Assembly: GCF_031326225.1 (NCBI RefSeq)
Contig: NZ_CP133720.1
Location: 1,798,001-1,862,000 of the forward strand
DNA: 64,000 nt
Direction of reading: 5' to 3'
From: Undibacterium cyanobacteriorum
Lineage (GTDB): Bacteria; Pseudomonadota; Gammaproteobacteria; Burkholderiales; Burkholderiaceae_D
The notes under the pieces are model-generated. The model saw nothing but the letters and a program-made list of their open reading frames with translations. It had not been told where the DNA came from and searched no databases. The translations under genes and the position numbers were made by a program. Of this stretch, positions 1 to 8,845 are shown piece after piece (within the stretch, counting starts at the first letter, position 1; every line of letters starts with the position of its first letter).

Positions 1-1
1 G

Positions 2-430
2 ATTGAGAATTATGAATACCCAACGCTAATTTTTGTATTTTGCCTTTTGGTGTCGCCATTTTTTCGTCAGTTGCGCCAAGTGGTGACCGAAAAAGTCATC
101 GTCTATGCGGACGCCTTAGGTTTGGGGCTTTTCAGTGTGGGTGGCACCTCGCTGGCCTATGAAATGCAGATGCCCTTGTTTGTGTGCGTCATGATGGGGG
201 TAATCACAGGCATTTTTGGTGGAGTCTTGCGAGATATGATTTGTAATGAAATCCCGATGGTCTTCCGCCGCGGACAACTCTACGCTACCTGCGCCTTTCT
301 AGGTTGTTGGGTCTATCTTGGTCTCGCACTGCTCAAGGTGGCAGAATTGCCAGCCTTACTGTGTGGAGTTGCGGTGACGCTGATACTTCGTTTGCTCGCG
401 GTACGTTTCGACCTGAAGTTGCCTGGTTAA
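2..430 (+). CDS. TRIC/UPF0126 family membrane channel, 3' part
   Basis: The reading frame is already open at the left edge, so the N-terminus is missing; there is no convincing start inside the window. About 142 residues remain. The visible part has hydrophobic segments and the family's glycine-rich half-repeat (YADALGLGLFSVGG, then GVITGIFGGVLRDM followed by the NEIP motif). UPF0126 proteins are about 200 residues long, consist of two three-helix repeats, and are homologous to trimeric intracellular cation (TRIC) channels; this fragment covers the second repeat. It converges on the tetR gene that ends 18 bases further on. Family membership is confident from the motif; ion selectivity is not known. 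Confidence 0.82.
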   Translation: MENYEYPTLIFVFCLLVSPFFRQLRQVVTEKVIVYADALGLGLFSVGGTSLAYEMQMPLFVCVMMGVITGIFGGVLRDMICNEIPMVFRRGQLYATCAFLGCWVYLGLALLKVAELPALLCGVAVTLILRLLAVRFDLKLPG

Positions 431-447
431 GCGAGCCAGCCCACTTG

Positions 448-1089
448 TTACTTGTGTAGGGGTGGTTTGGCGATGAGTCCGGCGAGCACGCAATCGATCA
501 TCGCTTCACCATAACTCGCGAGATCATAGGCTTTTGGATCAACCAACCACTCGTGTACGACGCCGATCAAGAAGCTATGCGTGATTTGAACGGCAATCCA
601 AGTATCCGTTTCAGGCGGCAAGATATTGAGTTTAACTGCTTGATCAAACAAACTTTGCACTTGGCGCAAACATTCGCGTTTCCCGTCTCGCTCTTCAATA
701 AAGCTTTCCATTTCTGCCGTCTTTTCACAACGATGGAAGATGATGTCAAACACGCGTGTCTGGCGGGAGTTACTGCTGGCTTGTTCGATAAAATGGACGT
801 ACAGTTTCTTGATGCTAGCGATGGGGTCTTCGACACTTGCGCTCGCGATTTCATTGAGTAAAATCTCCATCGGCATAAAGGCGCGATCGCATAGTGCGTG
901 AAAGAGTTCTTTTTTATCTTTGAAATGCCAATAGATGGCGCCACGCGTCATGCCTGCGGCGCAAGCAACATCGTTTAGAGTCGTATTCGAGACACCTTTT
1001 TCACAAAATATGCGCTCTGCCGCGTCAAGAAGCGCATCATATGTTTGTTGTGTATCTTCTTTTGTTTTTCTCACCATCATTGCACCCAT
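448..1089 (-). CDS. TetR/AcrR-family repressor of the adjacent RND operon
   Basis: A 213-residue TetR-type regulator. The N-terminal helix-turn-helix is clear: TYDALLDAAERIFCEKG, then TTLNDVACAAGMTRGAIYWHFKDK. The C-terminal half (IHRCEKTAEMESFIEER region, WLVDP near the end) is like AcrR/TtgR-type ligand domains. I chose the ATG at 1089 because AAAGG lies about 6 bases upstream; ATGs at 1080 and 1077 are alternatives and a longer upstream frame has no ribosome site. It is divergent from the efflux operon starting at 1363, the standard arrangement for a local repressor, and the spacer holds a palindrome like the AcrR box. Binding of efflux substrates as inducers is inferred from the family. 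Confidence 0.88.
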   Translation of the reverse strand: MGAMMVRKTKEDTQQTYDALLDAAERIFCEKGVSNTTLNDVACAAGMTRGAIYWHFKDKKELFHALCDRAFMPMEILLNEIASASVEDPIASIKKLYVHFIEQASSNSRQTRVFDIIFHRCEKTAEMESFIEERDGKRECLRQVQSLFDQAVKLNILPPETDTWIAVQITHSFLIGVVHEWLVDPKAYDLASYGEAMIDCVLAGLIAKPPLHK

Positions 1090-1301
1090 TGGCAACCTTT
1101 GTAATCGATTGATAGCTGAGCCTAAGAGGCCTTTGCTTAAGCGATTGCATTGCAATACATCCGTTTTTCTTTATTGTTTTATTGAAAATTTTTATCGCTG
1201 CGAGAAGTTCTTTGCTTGCGATCTTCTACTGATATTTTGTTTAACTTTAGGCGAGGATTAGTCGCATCGCCTTGATTTTACGTAATTTTCCATAAAAGAT
1301 C

Positions 1302-1325
1302 TATACAAACATTCGTGTATGTATA
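1302..1325. promoter_or_regulatory. Putative AcrR/TtgR-type operator
   Basis: A 24-base dyad with arms TATACAAACA and TGTGTATGTATA-like ends: ten-base arms matching at nine positions around a 4-base centre (TTCG). It resembles the E. coli AcrR box in its TACA...TGTA arms. A TATAAT hexamer at 1324-1329 overlaps its right end, so a bound repressor would block the promoter of the efflux operon. The -35 is poor. Assignment to the divergent TetR gene is inference. Confidence 0.6.
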
Positions 1326-1362
1326 TAATGGCGACATGTAATTTTATTTTTGTGAGGAAACT

Positions 1363-2682
1363 ATGGTGATCAGATCGCGTCAACAAGCTGTGGGAAAGTT
1401 TCTCCCTTTTAATGGTGTTCGATGGTCGAAGCTGGGGGCGCTAGGATTGGCTTCCTTATTGCCAATGGTCTTAATTGCTTGTGGCAAGCAAGGTGCTACT
1501 GGTGCTGGTGGTCCAGGTGCAATGCCTCCTCCGGAAGTCAGTGTGGTGACCGTGCAAGCCCATGATTTGCCGATTGATTATGAATACGTTGGGCAAACTG
1601 CCGGTATCCGAGAAACGGAAGTGAGAGCACGTATCTCTGGTATTTTGGAGCGCAGACTTTACGAAGAAGGTGCCAAAGTCAAAGCAGGTGAGGTCTTATT
1701 TCAAATTGATCCGGGTAGTTATCAGACGCAATTAGCTTCGGCGGAAGCTGCTGCTGCTGTGGCGGAAGCCAAACTGAATCAGGCTAAACGTGAGTATGCC
1801 CGTTTGGCACCTTTGGCGAATGAGAAAGCTATCAGTCAGCGTGAATTTGATGACGCTAAATCGAACTTGGAAATGGCTGAAGCGAGTTTGAAACAAGTAC
1901 GCGCTCAGGTCAACGAAGCTAAGCTGAATTTGAGTTATACCAAAGTCGTCGCACCAATTTCGGGCGTGACGAGTATCGCTGCCAAGCCGAATGGTAGTTT
2001 GGTGACGCCGAGCGATAGTTTGTTGACGACCATCGTTCAAACCGACCCTATCTATGTCAATTTCAGTGTGACCGAAGCTGATTTCTTGAAAATGAATGCA
2101 GATGTTGCGAATGGTAAGCTGAAACTGCCTGGAAAACGTGGCAATAACGGCAGTCTGCCTTTCGAAGTGAAATTGAAACTGGCTGATGGTCGTTTTCATC
2201 CGGTACTCGGCAAGATGATTTTTACGAGCGAGAAGGTCAACACCAATACCGGTGGCTTTGAAGCGCGTGCAGAAATTCCGAATGCTGACGGTGCACTACG
2301 TCCAGGACAATTTGTTCGCGTCATCCTGCAGGGGGGAACTCGTAGTACTGCCATCGCGGTACCGCAACGCGCGGTGATCGATAGCCCGATGGGCAAGATG
2401 GTGTTTGGTGTGAGTCCAGACAATAAGCTAGTACCTCATCCAGTGGAACTTGATGGTTGGTCCCGTGGTGACTGGGTTGTAACCAAGGGCTTGCAATCGG
2501 GCGATCGCGTTTTGGTTGATGGTTTTATCAAAGCGCATGACCCAGGTATGACGGTGAAACCGGTTCCCTTGGGCTCTACGCCTCAGCCAGGTGCGGCCCC
2601 TAACGCTGCTGCAAGCGCATCCGCAAGTGCGGCAGCAGAAGCAAAACCTTCGAACAGTGCCGCTGCGAGTGCAGCGCACTAA
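1363..2682 (+). CDS. RND efflux periplasmic adaptor, AcrA/MexA-like lipoprotein
   Basis: A 439-residue membrane fusion protein that would bridge the inner-membrane pump and the outer-membrane channel. A hydrophobic leader ends in a lipobox (LIAC, Cys near residue 40), so it is probably a lipoprotein. It then shows the lipoyl-like half (RARISGILERRLYEEGAKVKAG), a coiled-coil hairpin of Ala/Glu/Lys-rich sequence (about 120-190), and the second lipoyl half and beta-barrel (VVAPISGVTSIA, PGQFVRVILQGG). The last 40 residues are Ala/Ser/Pro-rich and low complexity. GAGGA lies 5 bases before the ATG. It is first in a three-gene operon. The gene is an acrA/mexA relative, but the exact ortholog cannot be decided by eye. 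Confidence 0.93.
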   Translation: MVIRSRQQAVGKFLPFNGVRWSKLGALGLASLLPMVLIACGKQGATGAGGPGAMPPPEVSVVTVQAHDLPIDYEYVGQTAGIRETEVRARISGILERRLYEEGAKVKAGEVLFQIDPGSYQTQLASAEAAAAVAEAKLNQAKREYARLAPLANEKAISQREFDDAKSNLEMAEASLKQVRAQVNEAKLNLSYTKVVAPISGVTSIAAKPNGSLVTPSDSLLTTIVQTDPIYVNFSVTEADFLKMNADVANGKLKLPGKRGNNGSLPFEVKLKLADGRFHPVLGKMIFTSEKVNTNTGGFEARAEIPNADGALRPGQFVRVILQGGTRSTAIAVPQRAVIDSPMGKMVFGVSPDNKLVPHPVELDGWSRGDWVVTKGLQSGDRVLVDGFIKAHDPGMTVKPVPLGSTPQPGAAPNAAASASASAAAEAKPSNSAAASAAH

Positions 2683-2795
2683 ATGGGATCGAGGTGTTCA
2701 TCTCGTTTGAGCCTCCATCATCAATCGACCTCGATAGGTAACGATATATAGCTCTATGTAGCAACGTAAAGCGTTATACAGAACTAAGGATTTCT

Positions 2796-5700
2796 ATGTT
2801 TTCCTCATTTTTTATTAAGCGACCAATTTTCGCGACCGTGTTGTCGTTGATTATTGTGATTGCAGGACTAGCCGCTTTGCGCATCCTGCCGATTTCTCGC
2901 TACCCTGAGATTTCGCCGCCAGTCGTCAATGTCACGGCCTTCTATCCAGGCGCATCGGCAGAGGTGCTTGAGCGCACTGTGGCGGCGCCAATTGAAGAGC
3001 AAATCAATGGTGTTGAGAATATGTTGTATATGGATTCGACCTCGTCTGCAGACGGTCGCGTCTCGATCAATATTACTTTTGAAGTTGGTACTAATCTCGA
3101 TATTGCTGCGGTCAATGTTAACAATCGCGTGCGTCAAGCAGAAGCCAAATTGCCGCAAGAAGTGCGACGTCAAGGTGTGACCGTATCGAAGAGTTCGGCC
3201 AACTTCTTGGTCGTGGCCGCGGTCTATTCCGAAGACAATCGTTACGATAGTTTGTTCTTGTCCAACTACGTCACGCAAAACGTACTCGATGCGATCAAAC
3301 GTATTCCAGGTACAACGAATGTGCAGGTCTTCGGTGCGAAAGACTACGCGATGCGGATTTGGATGCGACCAGATCGTATGGCGCAACTCGGTGTCACGGT
3401 GAACGATATCGCAGCCGCTGTTTCCGAACAAAATGCGCAGTACGCGGCGGGCAAGATTGGCGCTCCGCCAAATAATACCGAAGAAATGACGTTAACTGTC
3501 ACTGCACGTGGTCGTTTGCTTGAGCCGCATGAGTTTGAGAACATCATTGTCAAAGCCAATAAAGGCGGTAGCACCATTCGTTTGAAAGATGTGGCACGGG
3601 TGGAATTGGGTTCGAAGGACTACAACTTGTATGGTCGCGTCAATGGACATCCATCGGCCAATATCGGTATTTTCTTGCAGACTGGCGCGAATGCCTTAGA
3701 TACGCGCAAAGCGGTAGAGAAGACCATGCAAGAATTGAAGGCGAAGTTTCCCGAAGGGATGACTTATACGACGCCCTATGACACCACACCGTTCGTGACC
3801 GAGTCGATTGCCGAGGTATTGAAAACTTTGGCAGAAGCGATGGTACTTGTGTTTGTTGTGGTGTATGTGTTCCTGCAAAGTTGGCGCGCCACCATTATTC
3901 CGACCTTGGCAGTTCCGGTGTCCTTGATTGGCACCATGGCTGGGTTGCATTTGCTTGGCTATAGCATTAATACCTTGACGCTGTTTGGTATGGTGTTGGC
4001 GATTGGTATCGTGGTTGATGATGCGATTGTGGTGCTTGAGAACGTCGAACGTTTGATGAACGAAGAAGGTATGTCGCCGCGCGACGCTGCAATTGAGGCA
4101 ATGCGTGAGGTGACAGGGCCAGTCATCGCCATCGTGCTGGTGTTGGTGGCGGCGTTCGGCCCGATCGCTTTCCTCGGCGGATTAGCGGGCGAACTTTATC
4201 GTCAATTCTCCGTCACGATTTCGATTGCCGTCGTGCTGTCTGGTTTAGTCGCTTTGACGTTGACCCCTGCTTTGTGTGCGATTTTGTTGAAACCAGGTGC
4301 GGAAAATCATAATCGTTTCTTCGACTGGTTTAATCATGCTTTTGCCCGTTTCACGAAACGCTATACCGATGGTGTGCGCTTCTTCTTGAAACGTGCTGTT
4401 TTGGGCATGGGTTTATTCGCCGGCATGATCGTGATGGCCGGCATGCTGTGGAAAATTGTGCCAAGTGGCTTGGTACCGGATGAAGATCAAGGTTATTTCA
4501 TCGGTGCTGCGATCTTGCCTGAAGGTGCTTCACTTGAACGTACCAACATGATGGTGAAACAGATCGAAACAGCGATGGAAGGCAATAAAAATATCGACAC
4601 GCGTTTCGCGCTGATCGGTCTTGATTTTCTCGGTGGCGGTGGTCTGAAGTCTTCAGCAGCGACCATGTTTTTCCCTTTGCGTCCGTGGGATGAGCGTGAC
4701 AAATCGGCCAAGGAATTGGTGGGCGAGGCATTCATGCGTACTGGTGGCATCAAAGAAGGTTTGCCATTGTTCTTCGCACCTCCTGCGATCCAAGGTTTGG
4801 GACAAACAGGTGGTTTTGAATTCTATTTGCAGAATAAAGGCGAGGGTGGAGTGAAACGTCTTGCGACGATTCTGCCTGCCTTGATCGCAGAAGCGAATAA
4901 ACAACCAGAATTGGCTGGCGTGAAAACCTTATGGCAAGCGAACTCGCCGCAATTGTTTGTCGATGTCGACAATGAAAAAGCGAGATCGATGGGCGTCGTC
5001 TTATCCGATGTGTACAACACGCTTGCCGCAACATTGGGCAGTTATTACATCAACGATTTCAATAAGAATGGTCGGGTGTACACCGTGCAATTGCAAGCGG
5101 AAGGACAATATCGTGCGAAGCCCGAAGATATCGGCAATTTGTATGTACGATCCACTGCCGGCCAAATGATTCCTATCCGCGCATTTTCGACGATCAAATT
5201 CATTACCGGCCCTGACTCTGTGCCACGCTTTAATGCTTTGCCTGCGATTAAACTCTTGGGCGATGCGAAACCTGGATACAGTTCTGGTCAAGCCATCGCA
5301 GCGATGGAGCGCGCGGCCAAAGCGGTGTTGCCTGCTGACGTGACCTATGACTGGGGCGGTGCATCTTTCCAAGAAAAACGTAGTAGTAGTGCCGGTGGTC
5401 TCGCATTGGGTGCTGGTGTCTTGATGATCTTCTTGATTCTCGCGGCGCAATACGAAAAATGGTCGCTGCCTTTCTCGGTCTTGTTGGCGATGCCATTTGG
5501 TATTTTTGGTGCACTGTTGGCGGTGTATCTGCGTCACTTTAATAACGACGTGTACTTCCAAATCGGCTTGGTGACCTTGCTAGGCTTGTCTGCGAAAAAC
5601 GCGATTTTGATTGTTGAGTTTGCGGTGATGAAAGTGCATGAAGGTTACGCACCCGTTGCTGCGGCACTGGAGGCAGCACGCTTACGTTTCCGACCGATTC

Positions 5701-6011
5701 TAATGACCTCTTTAGCATTCATTTTAGGTGTCGTGCCATTGGCATTCTCTCATGGCGCTGGTGCAGCGGCACGTCAATCCTTGGGAACGGGTGTATTGGG
5801 CGGCATGATCGCGGCGACTTTCTTGGCGATTTTCTTAGTTCCACTGTTTTTCAAATTGATCTATGACCGTCGTTTTAAAACCTTGGACTCTGATTTTGAT
5901 CACCCTGAGCATCATTATGCGAATGATCCATTCGATAGCCCATTTAAGAGTCCATCCAAGACAGTAAAGAACGAAACCAACCAAGAAAGCAATAATGAGG
6001 TGAAATCATGA
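2796..6011 (+). CDS. RND multidrug efflux pump, AcrB/MexB-like (HAE1)
   Basis: A 1071-residue proton-driven trimeric pump of the inner membrane. It begins with the typical FFIKRPIFATVLSLIIVIAG helix, and has two large periplasmic loops and about twelve membrane helices in two repeats. The proton-relay aspartates are Asp408 and Asp409 (GIVVDDAIVVLENVE) and the partner lysine is Lys934 (LSAKNAILIVEF). The length is usual for the family (about 1030-1070); the hydrophilic tail after residue 1030 is longer than in AcrB. AAGGA precedes the start. The stop overlaps the start of the channel gene by 4 bases (ATGA). Substrates are likely hydrophobic drugs, by family only. Confidence 0.95.
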   Translation: MFSSFFIKRPIFATVLSLIIVIAGLAALRILPISRYPEISPPVVNVTAFYPGASAEVLERTVAAPIEEQINGVENMLYMDSTSSADGRVSINITFEVGTNLDIAAVNVNNRVRQAEAKLPQEVRRQGVTVSKSSANFLVVAAVYSEDNRYDSLFLSNYVTQNVLDAIKRIPGTTNVQVFGAKDYAMRIWMRPDRMAQLGVTVNDIAAAVSEQNAQYAAGKIGAPPNNTEEMTLTVTARGRLLEPHEFENIIVKANKGGSTIRLKDVARVELGSKDYNLYGRVNGHPSANIGIFLQTGANALDTRKAVEKTMQELKAKFPEGMTYTTPYDTTPFVTESIAEVLKTLAEAMVLVFVVVYVFLQSWRATIIPTLAVPVSLIGTMAGLHLLGYSINTLTLFGMVLAIGIVVDDAIVVLENVERLMNEEGMSPRDAAIEAMREVTGPVIAIVLVLVAAFGPIAFLGGLAGELYRQFSVTISIAVVLSGLVALTLTPALCAILLKPGAENHNRFFDWFNHAFARFTKRYTDGVRFFLKRAVLGMGLFAGMIVMAGMLWKIVPSGLVPDEDQGYFIGAAILPEGASLERTNMMVKQIETAMEGNKNIDTRFALIGLDFLGGGGLKSSAATMFFPLRPWDERDKSAKELVGEAFMRTGGIKEGLPLFFAPPAIQGLGQTGGFEFYLQNKGEGGVKRLATILPALIAEANKQPELAGVKTLWQANSPQLFVDVDNEKARSMGVVLSDVYNTLAATLGSYYINDFNKNGRVYTVQLQAEGQYRAKPEDIGNLYVRSTAGQMIPIRAFSTIKFITGPDSVPRFNALPAIKLLGDAKPGYSSGQAIAAMERAAKAVLPADVTYDWGGASFQEKRSSSAGGLALGAGVLMIFLILAAQYEKWSLPFSVLLAMPFGIFGALLAVYLRHFNNDVYFQIGLVTLLGLSAKNAILIVEFAVMKVHEGYAPVAAALEAARLRFRPILMTSLAFILGVVPLAFSHGAGAAARQSLGTGVLGGMIAATFLAIFLVPLFFKLIYDRRFKTLDSDFDHPEHHYANDPFDSPFKSPSKTVKNETNQESNNEVKS

Positions 6012-7486
6012 TGCGCTCGACGATAACGCCACGTGCGATGGTGGTAGCCATGATGGGCGCAACGCTTTTGAGTGCTTGCGCGGTTGGTCCAGACTATAAG
6101 CGTCCAGATCTTGATGTGCCAAATTCGATTGTAACGAAGTCGAGTCATGTCGACTCATCCAAGAGTGCACTCGATCCTGCGAAAAATGCAGCAACGACCA
6201 AGGCCGAGGCGGTGCAATTATTGAGCTGGTGGAAGTCTTTTAATGACCCAGTGTTGAACCAATTGTTAGATGAGGCGCTGGCGAAAAATCAAGATTTGCA
6301 AATCGCGATTGCCCGCATTGATGATGCCAAAGCGACCGCTGGCATTGCTTTGTCGAATCGTTTTCCCTCAGTCGATGCCAACCTGGTCGCGACCCGTTCA
6401 CGGACGAGTGAGAATTCAGGTAAGTTGCCTGCTGGAGCAGTGCCGTTTGCGAAAGATTTTCAATTTGGTTTGAGTGCGGCTTATGAGGTTGATCTCTTTG
6501 GTAAATTGAGCCGTGCGGATGAAGCAGCGCGAGCTCGTTTGCTATCGCAAGAAGCCAGCCGTGGCGTGGTGCAAACCAGTTTGATCGCCAACGTGGCACA
6601 AACCTACTTTTCATTGCGCGCCTTCGACGCTCAGCTGAGTCTGGCTGAAGTTAGTTTGAAGACACGACAAGAGAATGTACGTTTGCAGCAGAAGCGTTAC
6701 GCGGCAGGCTCGATCGGCGAAGCGGATCTACGCTTGGCGGAAGCCGAGTTGGCAGCAAGCGAGATCACGGTCGCGCAAGCAAAGCTAGGCTTGAGTAATG
6801 TCGAATCGTCCTTGGCCTTGTTGTTGGGACGATCTTCGAAGGCTATTTTGAAAACTGACATCGCGCGTGGCGCCAGCATCGACGCTTTGTATCAACAAGT
6901 GCAGATGCCATCAGAGTTGCCATCCGATTTGCTCGCTCGTCGTCCTGATCTGATCGCAGTGGAACAGAACTTGATCGCCGCGAATGCGGATGTAGGGCAA
7001 GCAAAGTCCGCGTATTTCCCTAGTTTGAAATTGACGACGGGTCTAGGACGTGAGTCGCGTGATCTGTCTGACTTGTTTAGTCCAAGTTCTTTGCTATGGA
7101 ATGTCGGCAGTAGCTTGGTGCAACCGATCTTCCGTGCTGGTGCGGTCGGCTCGCTAGTAGAAGGTGCCGAAGCGCGCAAACGCATCGCCCTCGGACAATA
7201 CGTACAAAGCGTGCAGGGCGCATTCAAGGATGTGCACGATGCCTTGGCGACGAGTGAAACAAATCAGGAAATCGAAGCAGCGTCACAGCGTCGCGTCAGC
7301 GCCTTAAAAGACGCGCTACGTTTAGCAGAGCTACGCTACCAAAACGGCTACAGCAGCTACCTCGAAGTCCTCAACGCACAGCGCGATCTGATGGCAGCAG
7401 AAACCGCCGTCATCGACGCCAAACGCGCGCATTTGGCAGCGATCGTCAATGTGTATAAAGCCGTTGGTGGTGGTTGGAAGATGTAG
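6008..7486 (+). CDS. Outer-membrane efflux channel, OprM/NodT family lipoprotein
   Basis: A 492-residue TolC-type channel completing the tripartite pump. The signal peptide ends in a lipobox LLSAC followed by AVGPDYKRP, the hallmark N-terminus of NodT/OprM lipoproteins. Two long coiled-coil repeats follow, with QLLDEALAKNQDLQIAIARI and the conserved DLLARRPDLIAVEQNLIAAN marking the repeat boundary and LRYQNGYSSYLEVLNAQRDL near the C-terminus. The start overlaps the pump stop by 4 bases and has GAGGTGA just upstream, so translation is probably coupled. A strong terminator follows at 7513. Confidence 0.95.
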   Translation: MMRSTITPRAMVVAMMGATLLSACAVGPDYKRPDLDVPNSIVTKSSHVDSSKSALDPAKNAATTKAEAVQLLSWWKSFNDPVLNQLLDEALAKNQDLQIAIARIDDAKATAGIALSNRFPSVDANLVATRSRTSENSGKLPAGAVPFAKDFQFGLSAAYEVDLFGKLSRADEAARARLLSQEASRGVVQTSLIANVAQTYFSLRAFDAQLSLAEVSLKTRQENVRLQQKRYAAGSIGEADLRLAEAELAASEITVAQAKLGLSNVESSLALLLGRSSKAILKTDIARGASIDALYQQVQMPSELPSDLLARRPDLIAVEQNLIAANADVGQAKSAYFPSLKLTTGLGRESRDLSDLFSPSSLLWNVGSSLVQPIFRAGAVGSLVEGAEARKRIALGQYVQSVQGAFKDVHDALATSETNQEIEAASQRRVSALKDALRLAELRYQNGYSSYLEVLNAQRDLMAAETAVIDAKRAHLAAIVNVYKAVGGGWKM

Positions 7487-7512
7487 TGTGTTCGCTGTTC
7501 AGATGTGAATGA

Positions 7513-7544
7513 AAAACCGAGCCTGCGTGGCTCGGTTTTTTTTT
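7513..7544 (+). terminator. Rho-independent terminator of the efflux operon
   Basis: A 9-bp perfect stem AACCGAGCC / GGCTCGGTT with loop TGCGT, followed by a run of T residues. It ends the operon 1363-7486. Confidence 0.9.
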
Positions 7545-7624
7545 GGACGGCTCTTCATCGAAAAGTGCTAAAATTTTAATTTTTATAAAATTGCATTATT
7601 TTGACTCCTCGATATGGATACGAT

Positions 7625-8002
7625 ATGGAAAACATGAATTTGTCGGATCGCCCAAGCATCTCAGAAAAAAATCTAGCGCTAGTAGTCTACATCCTTTACG
7701 CAGCCTGTTTTTTTGTCGGAGTTAGTTTCTTTATCGCTTTTATCATTAACTATATTAAGCGCGGTGAAATTCAAGATCCGATCATAAAAAGTCATTACGC
7801 TTGGCAAATCGGCTCCGCTTGGGTATTTCTAATTGGTTTCATTTTATCGGTGATTGGTGTGTTGACAGTGACCTTTATTTCCGGAGGTGCTCCAGGCGCA
7901 ATCTTGATTGCTGGTTTCTTCGTGATTGCGAATAGCCTACGTTTTTTGTACTGCATAATAAAAGGAATCTTGCGTCTTAATGATGGAAAACCAATGAAGT
8001 AA
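7625..8002 (+). CDS. Small multi-pass membrane protein, DUF4870-like
   Basis: A 125-residue protein with three hydrophobic segments: about 12-37, 58-85 and 88-110. The loop IKRGEIQDPIIKSHYAWQIG and the final segment ending in GILRLNDGKPM resemble small TM proteins of the DUF4870-like group, in which a short His/Trp-containing loop follows the first helix. The function is unknown. The start at 7625 has GGA about 7 bases upstream; the frame extends upstream to a TTG at 7601. It stands alone between the efflux-operon terminator and another orphan gene. Confidence 0.6.
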   Translation: MENMNLSDRPSISEKNLALVVYILYAACFFVGVSFFIAFIINYIKRGEIQDPIIKSHYAWQIGSAWVFLIGFILSVIGVLTVTFISGGAPGAILIAGFFVIANSLRFLYCIIKGILRLNDGKPMK

Positions 8003-8207
8003 GTCCGGGATGCGCAATTAGTGCAGCGTAATCGTACATATGACAGCTAACAGACCACACTGAGGCGAGCAAGCACAGAGATAGGCTCACTTCGCTATTT
8101 AGAGTGGGTCTTGATACAGAGTCGAACATGCATGTTGACGGTGCGATCGGTGCGCCCATAGAATTAAGTGGACTATGAATATGGTCCTTCGCGAGAAAAA
8201 TACAGTC

Positions 8208-8624
8208 ATGAAAATCTTTTTTATCCTGCAATTTGTGTGCACTTTGGTCGCGTTTAGTGACAAAGTTATTGGAACACGAAGCTTTGATATCTCTTATGGA
8301 TTTCAATATGTCGAGAAGGATATTGAGTACAAAGATGGTGTTGATCACTTTCACTATCTATATTTCAAAGACAGGAATCTTGGTAAAATTTCGACATATT
8401 CAATTTCGCCAGATGGACAGTTTGCTGTTTTTCAAAACGGCTCAAGCTCCGAAATATTTCTTTATGACGTAAGCCGAGATGAATTGAACAAGTTGATCAA
8501 AGAGCGTATTGGACTTGTTAGGGACTTTGAATGGGATTTGATAAATATGAATGTACGGATCATCTTGCACAAGCGTGGCGAGGAAAAAGTGGTGCCGTTT
8601 CGTAACCGAGGCGAAGCTAAGTGA
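8208..8624 (+). CDS. Hypothetical exported protein
   Basis: I do not recognise this 138-residue protein. It begins with a short hydrophobic leader (MKIFFILQFVCTLVAF) that could be a signal peptide or anchor, followed by a soluble domain with many aromatic residues and two phrases, STYSISPDGQFAVFQNG and EIFLYDVSRDELNKL, that read like a single beta-propeller or TolB-like blade. ATG at 8175 would add 11 residues; I prefer 8208 because it places the hydrophobic segment at the N-terminus, although neither start has a strong ribosome site. The local sequence is AT-richer than its neighbours, which may indicate acquired or fast-evolving DNA. Confidence 0.5.
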   Translation: MKIFFILQFVCTLVAFSDKVIGTRSFDISYGFQYVEKDIEYKDGVDHFHYLYFKDRNLGKISTYSISPDGQFAVFQNGSSSEIFLYDVSRDELNKLIKERIGLVRDFEWDLINMNVRIILHKRGEEKVVPFRNRGEAK

Positions 8625-8783
8625 ATGAACTTGGCAGCTATTAATTCATGGATCAGTGTGACGTAAACTAGGTGTTTAGAAACTCTTATCAAAATCAACG
8701 CTGTAAATTCGATCACACTGCTTGTATCACATTCACAAAAAACTACTCCCTTTAATCCAATCGTTAAGTTGAATCGTAGAAGC

Positions 8784-8814
8784 AAAAAAGCCAGACATAC
8801 AGTCTGGCTTTTTT
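8784..8814. terminator. Bidirectional terminator between the hypothetical gene and rho
   Basis: A 13-bp stem, AAAAAAGCCAGAC / GTCTGGCTTTTTT with loop ATACA. It has T runs on both strands, so it can end rho transcription (minus strand) and the plus-strand gene at 8208-8624. Confidence 0.88.
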
Positions 8815-8845
8815 ATGTGAAGCTTACCAACAGCAAGTAATGCTA

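Noticed and set aside
553..861. Open frame on the plus strand opposite the first tetR gene
   Set aside because: It lies inside a clear TetR gene, has no ribosome site and no family motifs; a shadow frame.
4493..5561. Several minus-strand open frames inside the first RND pump gene
   Set aside because: All are antisense to a well-conserved coding region and contain no recognisable domains; they arise from codon usage.
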